DNA of 64,000 nucleotides from Anaerolineae bacterium (GTDB lineage: Bacteria; Chloroflexota; Anaerolineae; Caldilineales; Caldilineaceae). Of this stretch, positions 28,120 to 36,279 are shown piece after piece. The notes below the pieces were generated by a model. It was not told the DNA's origin. It made no database searches and saw only the letters and a program-made list of their open reading frames with translations. The stretch lies in NCBI GenBank assembly GCA_030432295.1, contig JAUIHI010000014.1:1-64000 (forward strand), written 5' to 3'. Each line of letters begins with the position of its first letter. Position 1 is the stretch's first letter. The position numbers were made by a program, and so were the translations under genes.

Positions 28120-29580
28120 ATGAAACGCAAAAACATCCTCCTCCTCCTTTCCGATCAGCAGCGGCTGGACACGGTGAGCGCCTACGGGCTGAACGATATT
28201 GTGCGCACGCCACACATCGACGGGCTGGCCGCGCGGGGCGTGCGCTTCGACAACGCCTTTACGCCCACAGCCATCTGCGCGCCAGCCCGCGCATCAGTCC
28301 ACACCGGTCTCTACCCCCACCGCCACGGCGTGACGGGCAATGGAATGTCGATCCGGGAAGGGGTGAAGGGGCTGCCCGACTACCTGAGCCCAGCGGGCTA
28401 TCGCTGCGGCTACGCGGGCAAGTGGCACGCGGACGATGCCGTGGGCCCCAGCGAAGTCGGCTATACGGCCAAAGATTTCATCGGCTACGCCTTTCCCGGC
28501 TCTGGCCTGCTGCCCGGTCTGCAATTTGGCGCAAAGCCCAAGACCGGCAACCCCTACGCCGATTATCTACACGAAAACGGTTTTGAATTGCCCACAGTCA
28601 CCGACCGCTATGTGGGCACAAATCCCGGCTGCCAGGATCAGGAGATGTTCGCCCTGCACAACGGGCCGGTGGAGTCGTCCATCGAATATTTCGTAGCCGA
28701 GGATACGATGCGGGTCATCGACGAACTGACCGGGCCAGACGAAGATGAGCAGCCTTTCTTCATCTGGGCCAACTTCTGGGGACCCCACACGCCCTGTCTG
28801 GTCCCGGAACCCTATTTCTCAATGTACAACCCGGACGACATCGCCGAGCACCCCAGCTACCGGGAGACGTGGGAGGGCAAGCCTTACCGCCAGCAACTCA
28901 TCGAGCGGATGTGGGGGTTGGGCGATCTGGGCTGGCGGGGCTTTCAGGAGATCAGCGCCCGCTACTTCGGCCACTGTACACTGATCGACGATCAGGTGGG
29001 GCGGATTGTGGCCCATTTGGAAGCCCGGGGGCTGCTGGAGGATACGGTCATCATCTACTCTGCGGATCACGGGGACTGCCTGGGCGCACACAAACTCATC
29101 GAAAAGGGCGAGTTTATGTACGACGAAATCTACCGCATTCCCCTCGTCGTCGCCCACCCGGACTGCGCCGCGCCGGGGAGCGTCAACGACGATTTCGTTT
29201 ATCTACACGAAGTGACGCCGACATTCCTGGATATTGCGGGCGTAAAAGGCGCGGAGATGGACGGAAAATCCTTCTTACCCGCAATGCTGGGAGATCGCAC
29301 GCCCAACGGACGGGAGGAGGTCTACTGCGTCTTTCACCGCCACTTTACCAATGCCGAGCAGCGGATGGTGCGCACCCGTACCCATCAGTTCACCTTCAAC
29401 AGCGGCGACGCGGGCGAACTCTACGATCTGGTGGCCGACCCGTATCAGTTGACGAATGTCTACGGCCAGCCCGCATACGAATCCGTACGTCTGGATTTGA
29501 TGGCGCGGATGAAAGGGTATATGGACGAACTGGGCGATCCCCTGCGGGGCTGGTTTGGACGGGTGGGGCCGGTCTACTAA
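28120..29580 (+). CDS. Type I sulfatase
   Basis: 486 aa from ATG 28120 (AGGAA upstream). KNILLLLSDQQRLD opens the metal site; Cys53-Ala-Pro-Ala-Arg57 fits C-x-P-x-R and is followed by ASVHTGLYPHRHGV; IIYSADHGDCLGAHKLIEKGEFMYDE is the distal metal site. CAPAR is a known variant, so maturation to formylglycine is plausible. No signal peptide. It shares little beyond family motifs with its neighbours, so substrate specificity probably differs. Second of three sulfatases in 6 kb. Confidence 0.92.
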   Translation: MKRKNILLLLSDQQRLDTVSAYGLNDIVRTPHIDGLAARGVRFDNAFTPTAICAPARASVHTGLYPHRHGVTGNGMSIREGVKGLPDYLSPAGYRCGYAGKWHADDAVGPSEVGYTAKDFIGYAFPGSGLLPGLQFGAKPKTGNPYADYLHENGFELPTVTDRYVGTNPGCQDQEMFALHNGPVESSIEYFVAEDTMRVIDELTGPDEDEQPFFIWANFWGPHTPCLVPEPYFSMYNPDDIAEHPSYRETWEGKPYRQQLIERMWGLGDLGWRGFQEISARYFGHCTLIDDQVGRIVAHLEARGLLEDTVIIYSADHGDCLGAHKLIEKGEFMYDEIYRIPLVVAHPDCAAPGSVNDDFVYLHEVTPTFLDIAGVKGAEMDGKSFLPAMLGDRTPNGREEVYCVFHRHFTNAEQRMVRTRTHQFTFNSGDAGELYDLVADPYQLTNVYGQPAYESVRLDLMARMKGYMDELGDPLRGWFGRVGPVY

Positions 29581-29584
29581 TTTT

Positions 29585-29639
29585 GTAACGCAAGCTGTTA
29601 GCTTGCCACCCAGCAGCGCAAGCTAACAGCTTGCGTTAC
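29585..29639. repeat. Perfect 22-bp stem palindrome
   Basis: GTAACGCAAGCTGTTAGCTTGC (29585-29606, written 22 bases as arms of 11+11: GTAACGCAAGC, TGTTAGCTTGC) pairs perfectly with the segment 29618-29639, around an 11-nt loop. It lies 5 bp after the second sulfatase stop and 16 bp before the next start codon, so it can act as a terminator or mRNA-stabilising hairpin. Confidence 0.85.
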
Positions 29640-29654
29640 CACTGGAGAGCGCAG

Positions 29655-30680
29655 ATGACAATTTTTCAGGGTGTGGCGTGGGAAATCACAGACGCGAAAG
29701 CGGCGGGTTTTGACCCGGAACGCTTTGCGGCAATCGGCCCGTGGCTGGCAGAAGAAGCTGCGAAACGAGAGGACAGCCGCTACCGGGTGGTGATTGTGCG
29801 CGGTGGCGCATTGGTGGGTGAGTGGAACAGCGGTGTGGACGCGGACGCGCGCCTGCGTCTGGCCTCGGCCACCAAATCCATCTTTGCCTGTGTGCTGGGC
29901 ATCGCCGTGGACGAAGGAAAAGTGCCATCGCCGGACATATTGGCGGTGGACCTCTACCCGGAACTGATGGACGTGCCGGAAGGAGCCGGCCCCAAAGCTG
30001 GCCGCTACGCCTTCCCCGTTAACCGGGAGATCACCCTGCGCCATCTGATCTGCAACGTCTCCGGCTATATGAAGCCGGGGGAGGAGCCGGGCCGGGTCTT
30101 CAACTACCAGACCTATGGGATGAATATCCTCACCCACGCCATCGCCGTAGCGTATGGACTCTACGACAGCGCGGAGCCGGAACGGCTGCCGGGTCTGCAA
30201 CCGCTGATGGAAAGCCGCATCAGCCAGGCCATCGGCGCGCACTGGGACTACTACCGGGCCAACTTCGCGCTGCCGCCCGCGGCCCGCATCGGCATCTTCG
30301 GCTACTACGACGGTGTGTCCTCCACCGCGCAGGATATGGCCCGGCTGGGCTGGCTCTGGCGCAATGGCGGGCGCTGGGGGGAGCAGCAGGTGATTCCCGC
30401 GGGCTGGCTGGCCGAATGCACAGCCGTCGCGCCGGACATCCGGGCCAACTGCCCGGAGGAGGAGTGGGTCTACGGCCACGGATTCTGGACGAATGCGGCG
30501 GGCCGTCTCTGGCCCAATCTGCCAGCGGACTCCTTCGCCGCGTCCGGTGCGGGCCGCCAGCACATTTGGGTCTGCCCCAGCCTGGATTTGGTCGTCGCGC
30601 AGAGTCCGGGCCTGTTCGAGGAACAGCGGGAATTGGGCGAGGGGCTGCTGGGGAAAGTGGTGGCCGCGCTGGGCGCGTAA
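29655..30680 (+). CDS. Serine hydrolase, beta-lactamase class C-like family
   Basis: 341 aa; ATG 29655 is preferred over an upstream start at 29631 because GGAGAG lies five bases before it and the 29631 start falls inside the palindrome. The catalytic S-x-x-K is Ser71-Ala-Thr-Lys74 (RLASATKSIFACVLGIAVDEGK). LRHLICNVSGY and FNYQTYGMNIL follow at the usual spacing for the Tyr-containing motif. C-terminal ASGAGRQHIWVCPSLDLVV replaces the KTG region (H-x-G-like). No signal peptide. Such proteins are often esterases or amidases rather than drug-hydrolysing enzymes. Sits among sulfatase genes. Confidence 0.85.
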   Translation: MTIFQGVAWEITDAKAAGFDPERFAAIGPWLAEEAAKREDSRYRVVIVRGGALVGEWNSGVDADARLRLASATKSIFACVLGIAVDEGKVPSPDILAVDLYPELMDVPEGAGPKAGRYAFPVNREITLRHLICNVSGYMKPGEEPGRVFNYQTYGMNILTHAIAVAYGLYDSAEPERLPGLQPLMESRISQAIGAHWDYYRANFALPPAARIGIFGYYDGVSSTAQDMARLGWLWRNGGRWGEQQVIPAGWLAECTAVAPDIRANCPEEEWVYGHGFWTNAAGRLWPNLPADSFAASGAGRQHIWVCPSLDLVVAQSPGLFEEQRELGEGLLGKVVAALGA

Positions 30681-30753
30681 TGTGCTATAATCGGATTCTG
30701 CCAGAGACTCCTGAGAAGATAGCGCGTAGCAGCCTAACACAGGAAGATCAAAA

Positions 30754-30948
30754 ATGATCCACTCTCCAATTGACGCCACAAAATCAGCCCAAGATTTGTC
30801 CGGCATCTGGAATGATGCGTTTTCAGATGATTTCGACATTGACAAAGAACTCTACGAAATACGACACGCGTGGGAAGCGGAGTGGCCTGAACTGAGCGAC
30901 CACCTGCATCCCCCTGCTTCGCCAACCCCGTCACAGGAAAATTCATGA
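30754..30948 (+). CDS. Small antitoxin-like protein coupled to a sulfatase gene
   Basis: 64 aa; CACAGGAAGA lies upstream of ATG 30754. The sequence IDATKSAQDLSGIWNDAFSDDFDIDKELYEIRHAWEAEWPEL resembles the acidic toxin-binding C-terminal part of VapB/AbrB-type antitoxins, but no DNA-binding half is present and no toxin follows. Its stop overlaps the next sulfatase start (ATGA), so it may serve as a translated leader for that gene or be an antitoxin remnant. Function unassigned. Confidence 0.55.
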   Translation: MIHSPIDATKSAQDLSGIWNDAFSDDFDIDKELYEIRHAWEAEWPELSDHLHPPASPTPSQENS

Positions 30949-32348
30949 AACGCCCCAACATCCTCATTATCTACACCGACCAGCAGCGCTGGGACGGCGT
31001 CGCGGCCAACGGCAACCCGGACATCCACACGCCCCATCTCGACCGACTGGTGGCGGAGGGCGTGAACTTCGACCGCTGCTTTGTCCAGAACCCAGTCTGT
31101 ATGCCCAGCCGGGTCAGCTTCCTCACCGGTCAGTATCCGTCTACGCTGGGCATCACCCATATGGGCGTGCCTGTGCCGGAGGATACTGTCACTTTGCCCC
31201 GGCTGCTGCACCCCTATGGCTACCGCTCGGCCAACATCGGAAAGCTCCACTTTCAGCCCCACGCCAACCGGGACCACCGCACCCACCATCCGGACTACGG
31301 CTTCGACCATCTGGAGATCAGCGACGAGCCGGGCACATATGAGGACGCCTATCGGGCTTGGGTGCGCCGCACAGCACCCGACCAGTTGCCCCACATCAGC
31401 GTCGGTCTGGCCCCACTGACGGAAGTCTGGTATGACATAATGCAGGTGAAGGATCACGGCCAGCACCCGGCGGAGCGCTTCCCCAAACGGCCTGTGCCCA
31501 CCCGCTGCAGCGACGACGTTACCCAGGCATCGTTCGTGGCCGAGCAGAGCATCGAATTTATGCGCCAGCAAACACAAAGCGGCCAGCCTTTTCTCTGCAT
31601 CGCGGGCATCTACTCACCCCATTCGCCCTGGGTTGCGCCCCAGAAATACTTCGATCTCTACGACCCGGAGAAGCTGACATTGCCTACCTTCCCGCCGGAG
31701 ATCGACAGCCAGCGGGGACCAGACAACTACGACGACGCGGAACTGCGCCTGGCCCGTCAGGGCTACTACGGCCAGATCAGCGAGTTGGACGCACAGGTGG
31801 GACGGATGCTTGCCGCGCTGGATGAACTGGGCATCGCCGAGGAGACAGTCGTCGTCTTCACGTCGGATCACGGCGAATGGCTGGGCGAGCATCTGAAATA
31901 CGGCAAGAACTACCCGGCCCACGACCAGTGCAGCCGGGTCCCGCTGATCATCCGCTGGCCAGGGCAGATCGCGGCTAGGCGCACCCTCCACGGCCTGACC
32001 GAAGCGGTGGATGTTCTGCCCACCCTCCTCGACTGCATCGGCGCACAGATTCCACCCCACTTGCAAGGCGTCTCCCTCTGGCAAAATCTGCTGGGCGATG
32101 ACGCGCCGGTCAAGGATTCGGCCATCACCGAGCACACGGGCTGGAAGAGCCTGCGCACGGATCGCTTCCGCTATGTGCGCCACAGCGACGGGCGGGAGAT
32201 GCTCTACGACCTGACCGCCGAGTGGGGCGACTATCGGGACGTGAGCACTGATTCTGACTATGCGAATAATTTGGCCGAGGCACGGGCGGCTCTGCTCGAC
32301 AAACTATTGCCGATGGAACGGCCCCTGGCCCGCGTCTGGCCCTATTGA
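30945..32348 (+). CDS. Type I sulfatase
   Basis: 467 aa from ATG 30945, overlapping the 64-aa gene by four bases. NILIIYTDQQRWD gives the first metal ligands, Cys52-Met-Pro-Ser-Arg56 (CMPSRVSFLTGQYPS) is the formylglycine signature, and VVVFTSDHGEWLGEHLKYGKNYPAHDQCSRVPLIIRWPG the second metal region. No signal peptide. The DQQRWD.....G and sulfatase body resemble the choline-sulfatase/phosphonate-monoester-hydrolase branch; the substrate is not determinable. Third sulfatase of the cluster. Confidence 0.92.
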   Translation: MKRPNILIIYTDQQRWDGVAANGNPDIHTPHLDRLVAEGVNFDRCFVQNPVCMPSRVSFLTGQYPSTLGITHMGVPVPEDTVTLPRLLHPYGYRSANIGKLHFQPHANRDHRTHHPDYGFDHLEISDEPGTYEDAYRAWVRRTAPDQLPHISVGLAPLTEVWYDIMQVKDHGQHPAERFPKRPVPTRCSDDVTQASFVAEQSIEFMRQQTQSGQPFLCIAGIYSPHSPWVAPQKYFDLYDPEKLTLPTFPPEIDSQRGPDNYDDAELRLARQGYYGQISELDAQVGRMLAALDELGIAEETVVVFTSDHGEWLGEHLKYGKNYPAHDQCSRVPLIIRWPGQIAARRTLHGLTEAVDVLPTLLDCIGAQIPPHLQGVSLWQNLLGDDAPVKDSAITEHTGWKSLRTDRFRYVRHSDGREMLYDLTAEWGDYRDVSTDSDYANNLAEARAALLDKLLPMERPLARVWPY

Positions 32349-32447
32349 CCTGTAAATCCGCTTTTATCAGAGTCCATCAGCGTTTATCAGTGGCTCAAAA
32401 TGCTCTATGCAATCGACTGTCCTGCCATACCCCACAGGAGAAACCCA

Positions 32448-33548
32448 ATGCTTGCCACCCAACCTGCCCCCACCCGCAACGGACACAGCGCCGTGCGCGA
32501 GGGCATTGTGGACTGCGATGTCCACGTCTTCCCCCACAGCCTGGACGAGATCCGGGCCTTTATGGACGAACCCTGGCGCAGCCGCTTTTCCGGCGGCGGA
32601 CGGGGCTTCTACGGCAATCCGGTCCACGGCAGCCGCCAGGACGCCAAACCGCCTTCTGGCGGCCCATCCGGCTCGGACCCGGACTTTCTGCGCGAGCAGT
32701 TGATCGATCTCTACGGCATGGCCTACGCCATCTGCCTGCCCCGGGCCTTCTGCAACCACCACCCGGACCCGGACTTGGGCAACGCCATCGCCGCTGCCTA
32801 CAACGAATGGCTGGCCGCCACCTGGCTGGGCGAATATAACGCCGACGGCGTCTTCAAAGGCTCGATTACCGTCAACCCCCAGGACCCGGCAGCCGCGGCC
32901 GCAGAGATCGACAAATGGGGCAGCCATCCCCATTTCGTCCAGGTGATGACCGATTCCGGTTCCCGCGCCCCCTTCGGCCAGCGCCAGTTCTACCCCATCT
33001 ACGCGGCCTGCGAGCGCCACGGCCTGCCCTTCGCCATCCACCCCGGCACGGACGGGATGGGGATCAACCAGCAGCCCAGCCCCGGCTATCCCACCCACTA
33101 TATCGAATGGCACACGCTTCTGTCAGTCGGCTTCCAGGCCCATCTGGTCAGCTTCCTGACCGAAGGGGTCTTCGAACGCTTCCCCGGCTTTCGGGTGGTG
33201 CTGGTGGAAGGGGGCGTGGCCTGGGTGGCTCCCCTGCTCTGGCGGCTGGACGCGGAGTGGAAGGCCCTGCGCCCGGAAGTGCCCTGGGTGCGCAAGCCGC
33301 CCTCGGCCTATCTGCGCGAGCACGTGCGGGTGAGCAGCCAGCCTTTGGAACGCCCCGACAACGACAAACATCTGCTGCAAATGTTGGAGATGATGGACGC
33401 GGAGCACATTCTGATGTTTGCCAGCGACTATCCCCACTGGGATTTCGACTCGCCCACCCACGCCTTCCCCAAACTGCCGGATGCCCTGCACCGGCGAATT
33501 TTTCGGGAGAACGCACTGGAGTTTTATGGGTTGGCAGCAGACCACTGA
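32448..33548 (+). CDS. Amidohydrolase family 2 (TIM-barrel metal-dependent hydrolase)
   Basis: 366 aa; ATG 32448 follows CACAGGAGAAACCCA. DCDVHVFPHSLDE near residue 24 supplies the first metal site (D-x-H in this clan), GLPFAIHPGTDG carries the barrel histidine, and FASDYPHWDFDSP the C-terminal metal Asp. The family includes ACMSD-like decarboxylases and LigJ-type hydratases that act on ring-cleavage products. The Rieske protein gene starts 89 bp downstream, which favours a role in aromatic or heterocyclic compound turnover. Substrate unknown. Confidence 0.85.
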   Translation: MLATQPAPTRNGHSAVREGIVDCDVHVFPHSLDEIRAFMDEPWRSRFSGGGRGFYGNPVHGSRQDAKPPSGGPSGSDPDFLREQLIDLYGMAYAICLPRAFCNHHPDPDLGNAIAAAYNEWLAATWLGEYNADGVFKGSITVNPQDPAAAAAEIDKWGSHPHFVQVMTDSGSRAPFGQRQFYPIYAACERHGLPFAIHPGTDGMGINQQPSPGYPTHYIEWHTLLSVGFQAHLVSFLTEGVFERFPGFRVVLVEGGVAWVAPLLWRLDAEWKALRPEVPWVRKPPSAYLREHVRVSSQPLERPDNDKHLLQMLEMMDAEHILMFASDYPHWDFDSPTHAFPKLPDALHRRIFRENALEFYGLAADH

Positions 33549-33611
33549 CGGTAGACAGTAGACGGTGGACGACCGACCGCTGACTGCCGTCCGCCGTCCG
33601 CTGTCAGTTAC
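33545..33611. repeat. Short-word repeat, intergenic copy
   Basis: GACGGTAGACAGTAGACGG, GACCGACCGCTGACTGCCG and TCCGCCGTCCGCTGTCAG run together directly after the amidohydrolase stop. The same words form in-frame insertions in mutS and the beta-galactosidase gene. Confidence 0.7.
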
Positions 33612-33637
33612 AATTAGCAAAGGATAAAGGACTATTT

Positions 33638-34045
33638 ATGGCGAAGTACACAATCTGCCGGGTGAGTGAGCTGCCACCCGGCGAACGAAAAATCATCGAA
33701 GCAGGCTCCCGCACAATCGGCGTTTTCAACGTCAACGGCGCGTTCCACGCCATCCGCAACCAGTGCCCCCACCAGAACGCGCCCCTCTGCCGGGGCATCA
33801 TCACCGGCACAACCCTGCCCAGCCAGCCCGGCGAATACATCTGGGCCAAAGACGGCGAGATCGTCCGCTGCCCCTGGCACGGCTGGGAGTTCGACATCAC
33901 CACTGGGCGCTCCGTTTTCAATCCCCACAAAATGCGGGTCAAGAATTACGAAGTGACCGTCGAGCCTGTGCCGGGGGAAGATGTGGAGTCGGTGGAGAGT
34001 TTCACAGTCACTGTCGAAGACGGCTGGGTGATTTTGCACGCATAA
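33638..34045 (+). CDS. Rieske [2Fe-2S] protein
   Basis: 135 aa; AAAGGA lies upstream of ATG 33638. Cluster ligands are Cys43-Pro-His45 (NQCPHQNAPLCRG) and Cys78-Pro-Trp-His81 (IVRCPWHGWEFDITTGRS). The segment between the two motifs is longer than in minimal ferredoxins. Small Rieske proteins of this form serve as electron carriers or as the small component of ring-hydroxylating systems; no oxygenase alpha subunit is in view. Probably co-transcribed with the amidohydrolase gene. Confidence 0.92.
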   Translation: MAKYTICRVSELPPGERKIIEAGSRTIGVFNVNGAFHAIRNQCPHQNAPLCRGIITGTTLPSQPGEYIWAKDGEIVRCPWHGWEFDITTGRSVFNPHKMRVKNYEVTVEPVPGEDVESVESFTVTVEDGWVILHA

Positions 34046-34691
34046 TTTGTGTTGGGCAATGGGCGGGGATATTCCGGCGACGTTGACCCAAAGCCAGTTG
34101 GCATAGAGTCGTAAGGGTAAATGCGCAGAAGCAGCGGGGCAAAGAAGTCAGATTCCCGCTGCTTCTACGCATTTGCATGGAAAGCTCCGCACCCTTCTAA
34201 AGCAGCATACGACCCCTTTATTGCGTCCCCTACTGCATAGCTCCTCACCTGCCCACAAACATCAGCCGGGTTTACGACATCCCCTCAAGTCGGCTTTCCT
34301 TTTCAAATCCCTTATGGTACTATAGCTTGGGTTGTGTCAGAATAGGCACACACCAAAATGACAAACCGTACTCTGGAGCATCTTCCCCTTCACCACTCCA
34401 AACTACCAGAGTAATGCACCCTACCCAAGTGACTGTTGTTAGCTATTCTCTCTGCTTCTATACTTTACGTACAATAAATAGTAATAAACCCTGTAATCTT
34501 TCCACAGTAGGCTGAAAGCGCTTCCAGATTGGTGTCCATAGCCAAATGGGCACAACGAAGGATGAAAATCCTTCCCGGATCACACAGATTGCCACAGTTT
34601 GAATCCGTGTAAATCTGTCCTGTGCGTGTTCCTATTTTCAGACCAGCGCCACTCTCTCGATCTGTGATTTTCAATTTTAAGGACATTCGTG
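34046..34691. other. Intergenic region between the Rieske and thioredoxin-fusion genes
   Basis: About 645 bp with no credible gene. It holds a strong inverted repeat (AAATGCGCAGAAGCAGCGGG 34119-34138 with CCCGCTGCTTCTACGCATTT 34155-34174). A more AT-rich part near 34300-34500 may contain the promoter of the downstream genes, and near 34575-34640 there are CACAGATTGCCACAG / ATCCGTGTAAATCTG words of the CACGGATT family. A 62-codon open frame at 34327-34515 lacks a ribosome-binding site and was not accepted. Confidence 0.5.
34119..34174. repeat. 20-bp-arm inverted repeat after the Rieske gene
   Basis: Arms 34119-34138 and 34155-34174 are complementary except at one position, with a 16-nt loop (GCAAAGAAGTCAGATT region). 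Position 74 bp past the stop would suit a transcript-end hairpin; no T-run follows. Confidence 0.75.
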
Positions 34692-36050
34692 ATGGCTTCT
34701 GTAGCCTCCAGATTTTCTCGTATGCCAGCCTGGAAATCTGTTATTACGGCTCTTCTTCCCCTGCTGATTGTGGGCGGATTTCTGCTGCTGCTCTCCCAAC
34801 GCGCCCCAACCGCCCCAGCCCCAACCACCCTGGCGCCGGACGCTGCGAGCGCTGATGTGGACACTGCGAGCGCTGCTGTGGACGCACCCAAGCCCGTTGC
34901 CTTGCCCCTCGACGAGCAACCTTTGGCTGTGGTCAACGATACCCCCCTCGACGCAGAAGCCCTGGCCGATGCCCTGGCAATCGACCGGGCGATGGGTCGT
35001 CTATTGGGCGTCGAGATTCCAGCCGCTCCCCAGGCCGTGCTGGAGCGGCTGGTCAACGGGCGGCTGGTGGCCCAGGCCGCAGAGGGGGCCAGCTTTGCCC
35101 TGGACGAAGCCCAGATCGACACAGCCCTGACGAATCTGCTGGCGGGCGCGGGACAGGATGAAGCCGCCCTGGCCGATGCCCTGGCCGCAGAAAATGTGAG
35201 CGACGCCGACTTTCACAGCGCCTTTGCCCAACTGCTGCTGGTGGACCAGTTCACCCGACAGCAGGCCGCGGCCCAGGGCGTGGATGCCAGTGATTACCTG
35301 CGTTCCTTGCAGACAGAGGCGCGCATCAGCTTTGGCCCCGGCGTGGCTGCGCTCAGCCCAATCGCTGTCGAAGCCTCCACAGAACCGCCTGCCCCGGCAG
35401 AAGAGGCAGCAGCAGATACGCCGCCAGCCGCGCTAGCCGATAGCCAGCCAGCCCTTCCCACGGCTTCCGGACAGGCGTGGGAACTGCTCCCCTTTGTGCC
35501 AGACCCGGCCTTTGCTTCGTCAGACGCCGAGGCTCCACCGAGCGAAAGTGGGCCTGTGCTGACAGGCAGTTCGTCGGCGGGCAGTGTGGAACAGATCGTC
35601 ACCGGCACGGCCACGGGCAATTTTGTGCCCGATTTCAGCGCCGCGCTGGCAACGGGCGACGGCACGCTGACTCTGGCTGACCTGAAAGGCAAGCCGACAC
35701 TCCTCAGTTTCTGGACCACCTGGTGTCCCTACTGTCTGCGCCAGACCCCCCTGCTGGTGGAAGCCTACAGCCGCTGGGCTGGTGCTGGAGTCAATGGGGC
35801 GGGGGTCAACTTTGTCGGGGTGAATGTGGGCGAGGCCAGCGCACAGGTCTTGCCCTATCTGGAAACCCACGCCATCGACTATCCCGTCGGTCTGGACGAG
35901 AGCAGCGAAATTGCCGCGGCCTATGCGGTGCGCGGCTTTCCCACCACCTATTTTCTGGACGCGGAAGCGCGGGTGGTGGCCCGCCACGTGGGACAGCTAT
36001 CCGCCGAAGATATTGAGAGTTACCTGAACCAAATCACACAAAATCCGTAG
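34692..36050 (+). CDS. Membrane-anchored SurA_N-like / TlpA thioredoxin fusion
   Basis: 452 aa from ATG 34692 (a GTG one codon earlier is also in frame). One N-terminal TM or uncleaved signal (WKSVITALLPLLIVGGFLLLL) is followed by a proline/alanine linker. A helical region like the N-terminal domain of SurA/PrsA parvulin chaperones comes next (LAVVNDTPLDAEALADALAIDRAMG...AVLERLVNGRLVAQAAEGASF, about 75-215), without a rotamase domain. After a second linker, the C-terminal ~145 residues are a TlpA/ResA thioredoxin (FSAALATGDGTLTLADLKGKPTLLSFWTTWCPYCLRQTPLL, active Cys345-Pro-Tyr-Cys348, and GFPTTYFLDAEARVV with the cis-Pro). Predicted extracytoplasmic redox chaperone. It lies directly upstream of the giant secreted repeat protein and may assist its folding; that is inference. 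Confidence 0.88.
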   Translation: MASVASRFSRMPAWKSVITALLPLLIVGGFLLLLSQRAPTAPAPTTLAPDAASADVDTASAAVDAPKPVALPLDEQPLAVVNDTPLDAEALADALAIDRAMGRLLGVEIPAAPQAVLERLVNGRLVAQAAEGASFALDEAQIDTALTNLLAGAGQDEAALADALAAENVSDADFHSAFAQLLLVDQFTRQQAAAQGVDASDYLRSLQTEARISFGPGVAALSPIAVEASTEPPAPAEEAAADTPPAALADSQPALPTASGQAWELLPFVPDPAFASSDAEAPPSESGPVLTGSSSAGSVEQIVTGTATGNFVPDFSAALATGDGTLTLADLKGKPTLLSFWTTWCPYCLRQTPLLVEAYSRWAGAGVNGAGVNFVGVNVGEASAQVLPYLETHAIDYPVGLDESSEIAAAYAVRGFPTTYFLDAEARVVARHVGQLSAEDIESYLNQITQNP

Positions 36051-36080
36051 TTGCGGTTTGTTGGACATTAAAAAATTGAA

Positions 36081-36171
36081 TCGGATAACAGCGTAGGTGC
36101 GGCTTGTAGCCGCACATTGCTGGATATCCCTTGATTGTGCGGTTAGAAACCGCACCTAACGTTTACCGGAT
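36081..36171. repeat. Palindromic element with GTGCGG arms
   Basis: TCGGATAACAGCGTAGGTGCGG on the left (as TCGGATAACAG and CGTAGGTGCGG) is an imperfect reverse complement of CCGCACCTAACG + TTTACCGGA on the right. The inner part has TAGCCGCACATTGC and GATTGTGCGGTTAG. It sits between the thioredoxin-fusion and giant-protein genes and may separate their transcripts. Confidence 0.7.
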
Positions 36172-36279
36172 TATTTTCTTAATCCACAAGCAACCGTACC
36201 TACGCATCCATAAGCACTAATTTTCGTGGACATTTCGACAATCTGTGTCCATCTCTCAGTGAGTTACAGAGGAATACCC

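Noticed and set aside
34327-34515. 62-codon open frame before the thioredoxin-fusion gene
   Set aside because: No ribosome-binding site and no protein-like composition.
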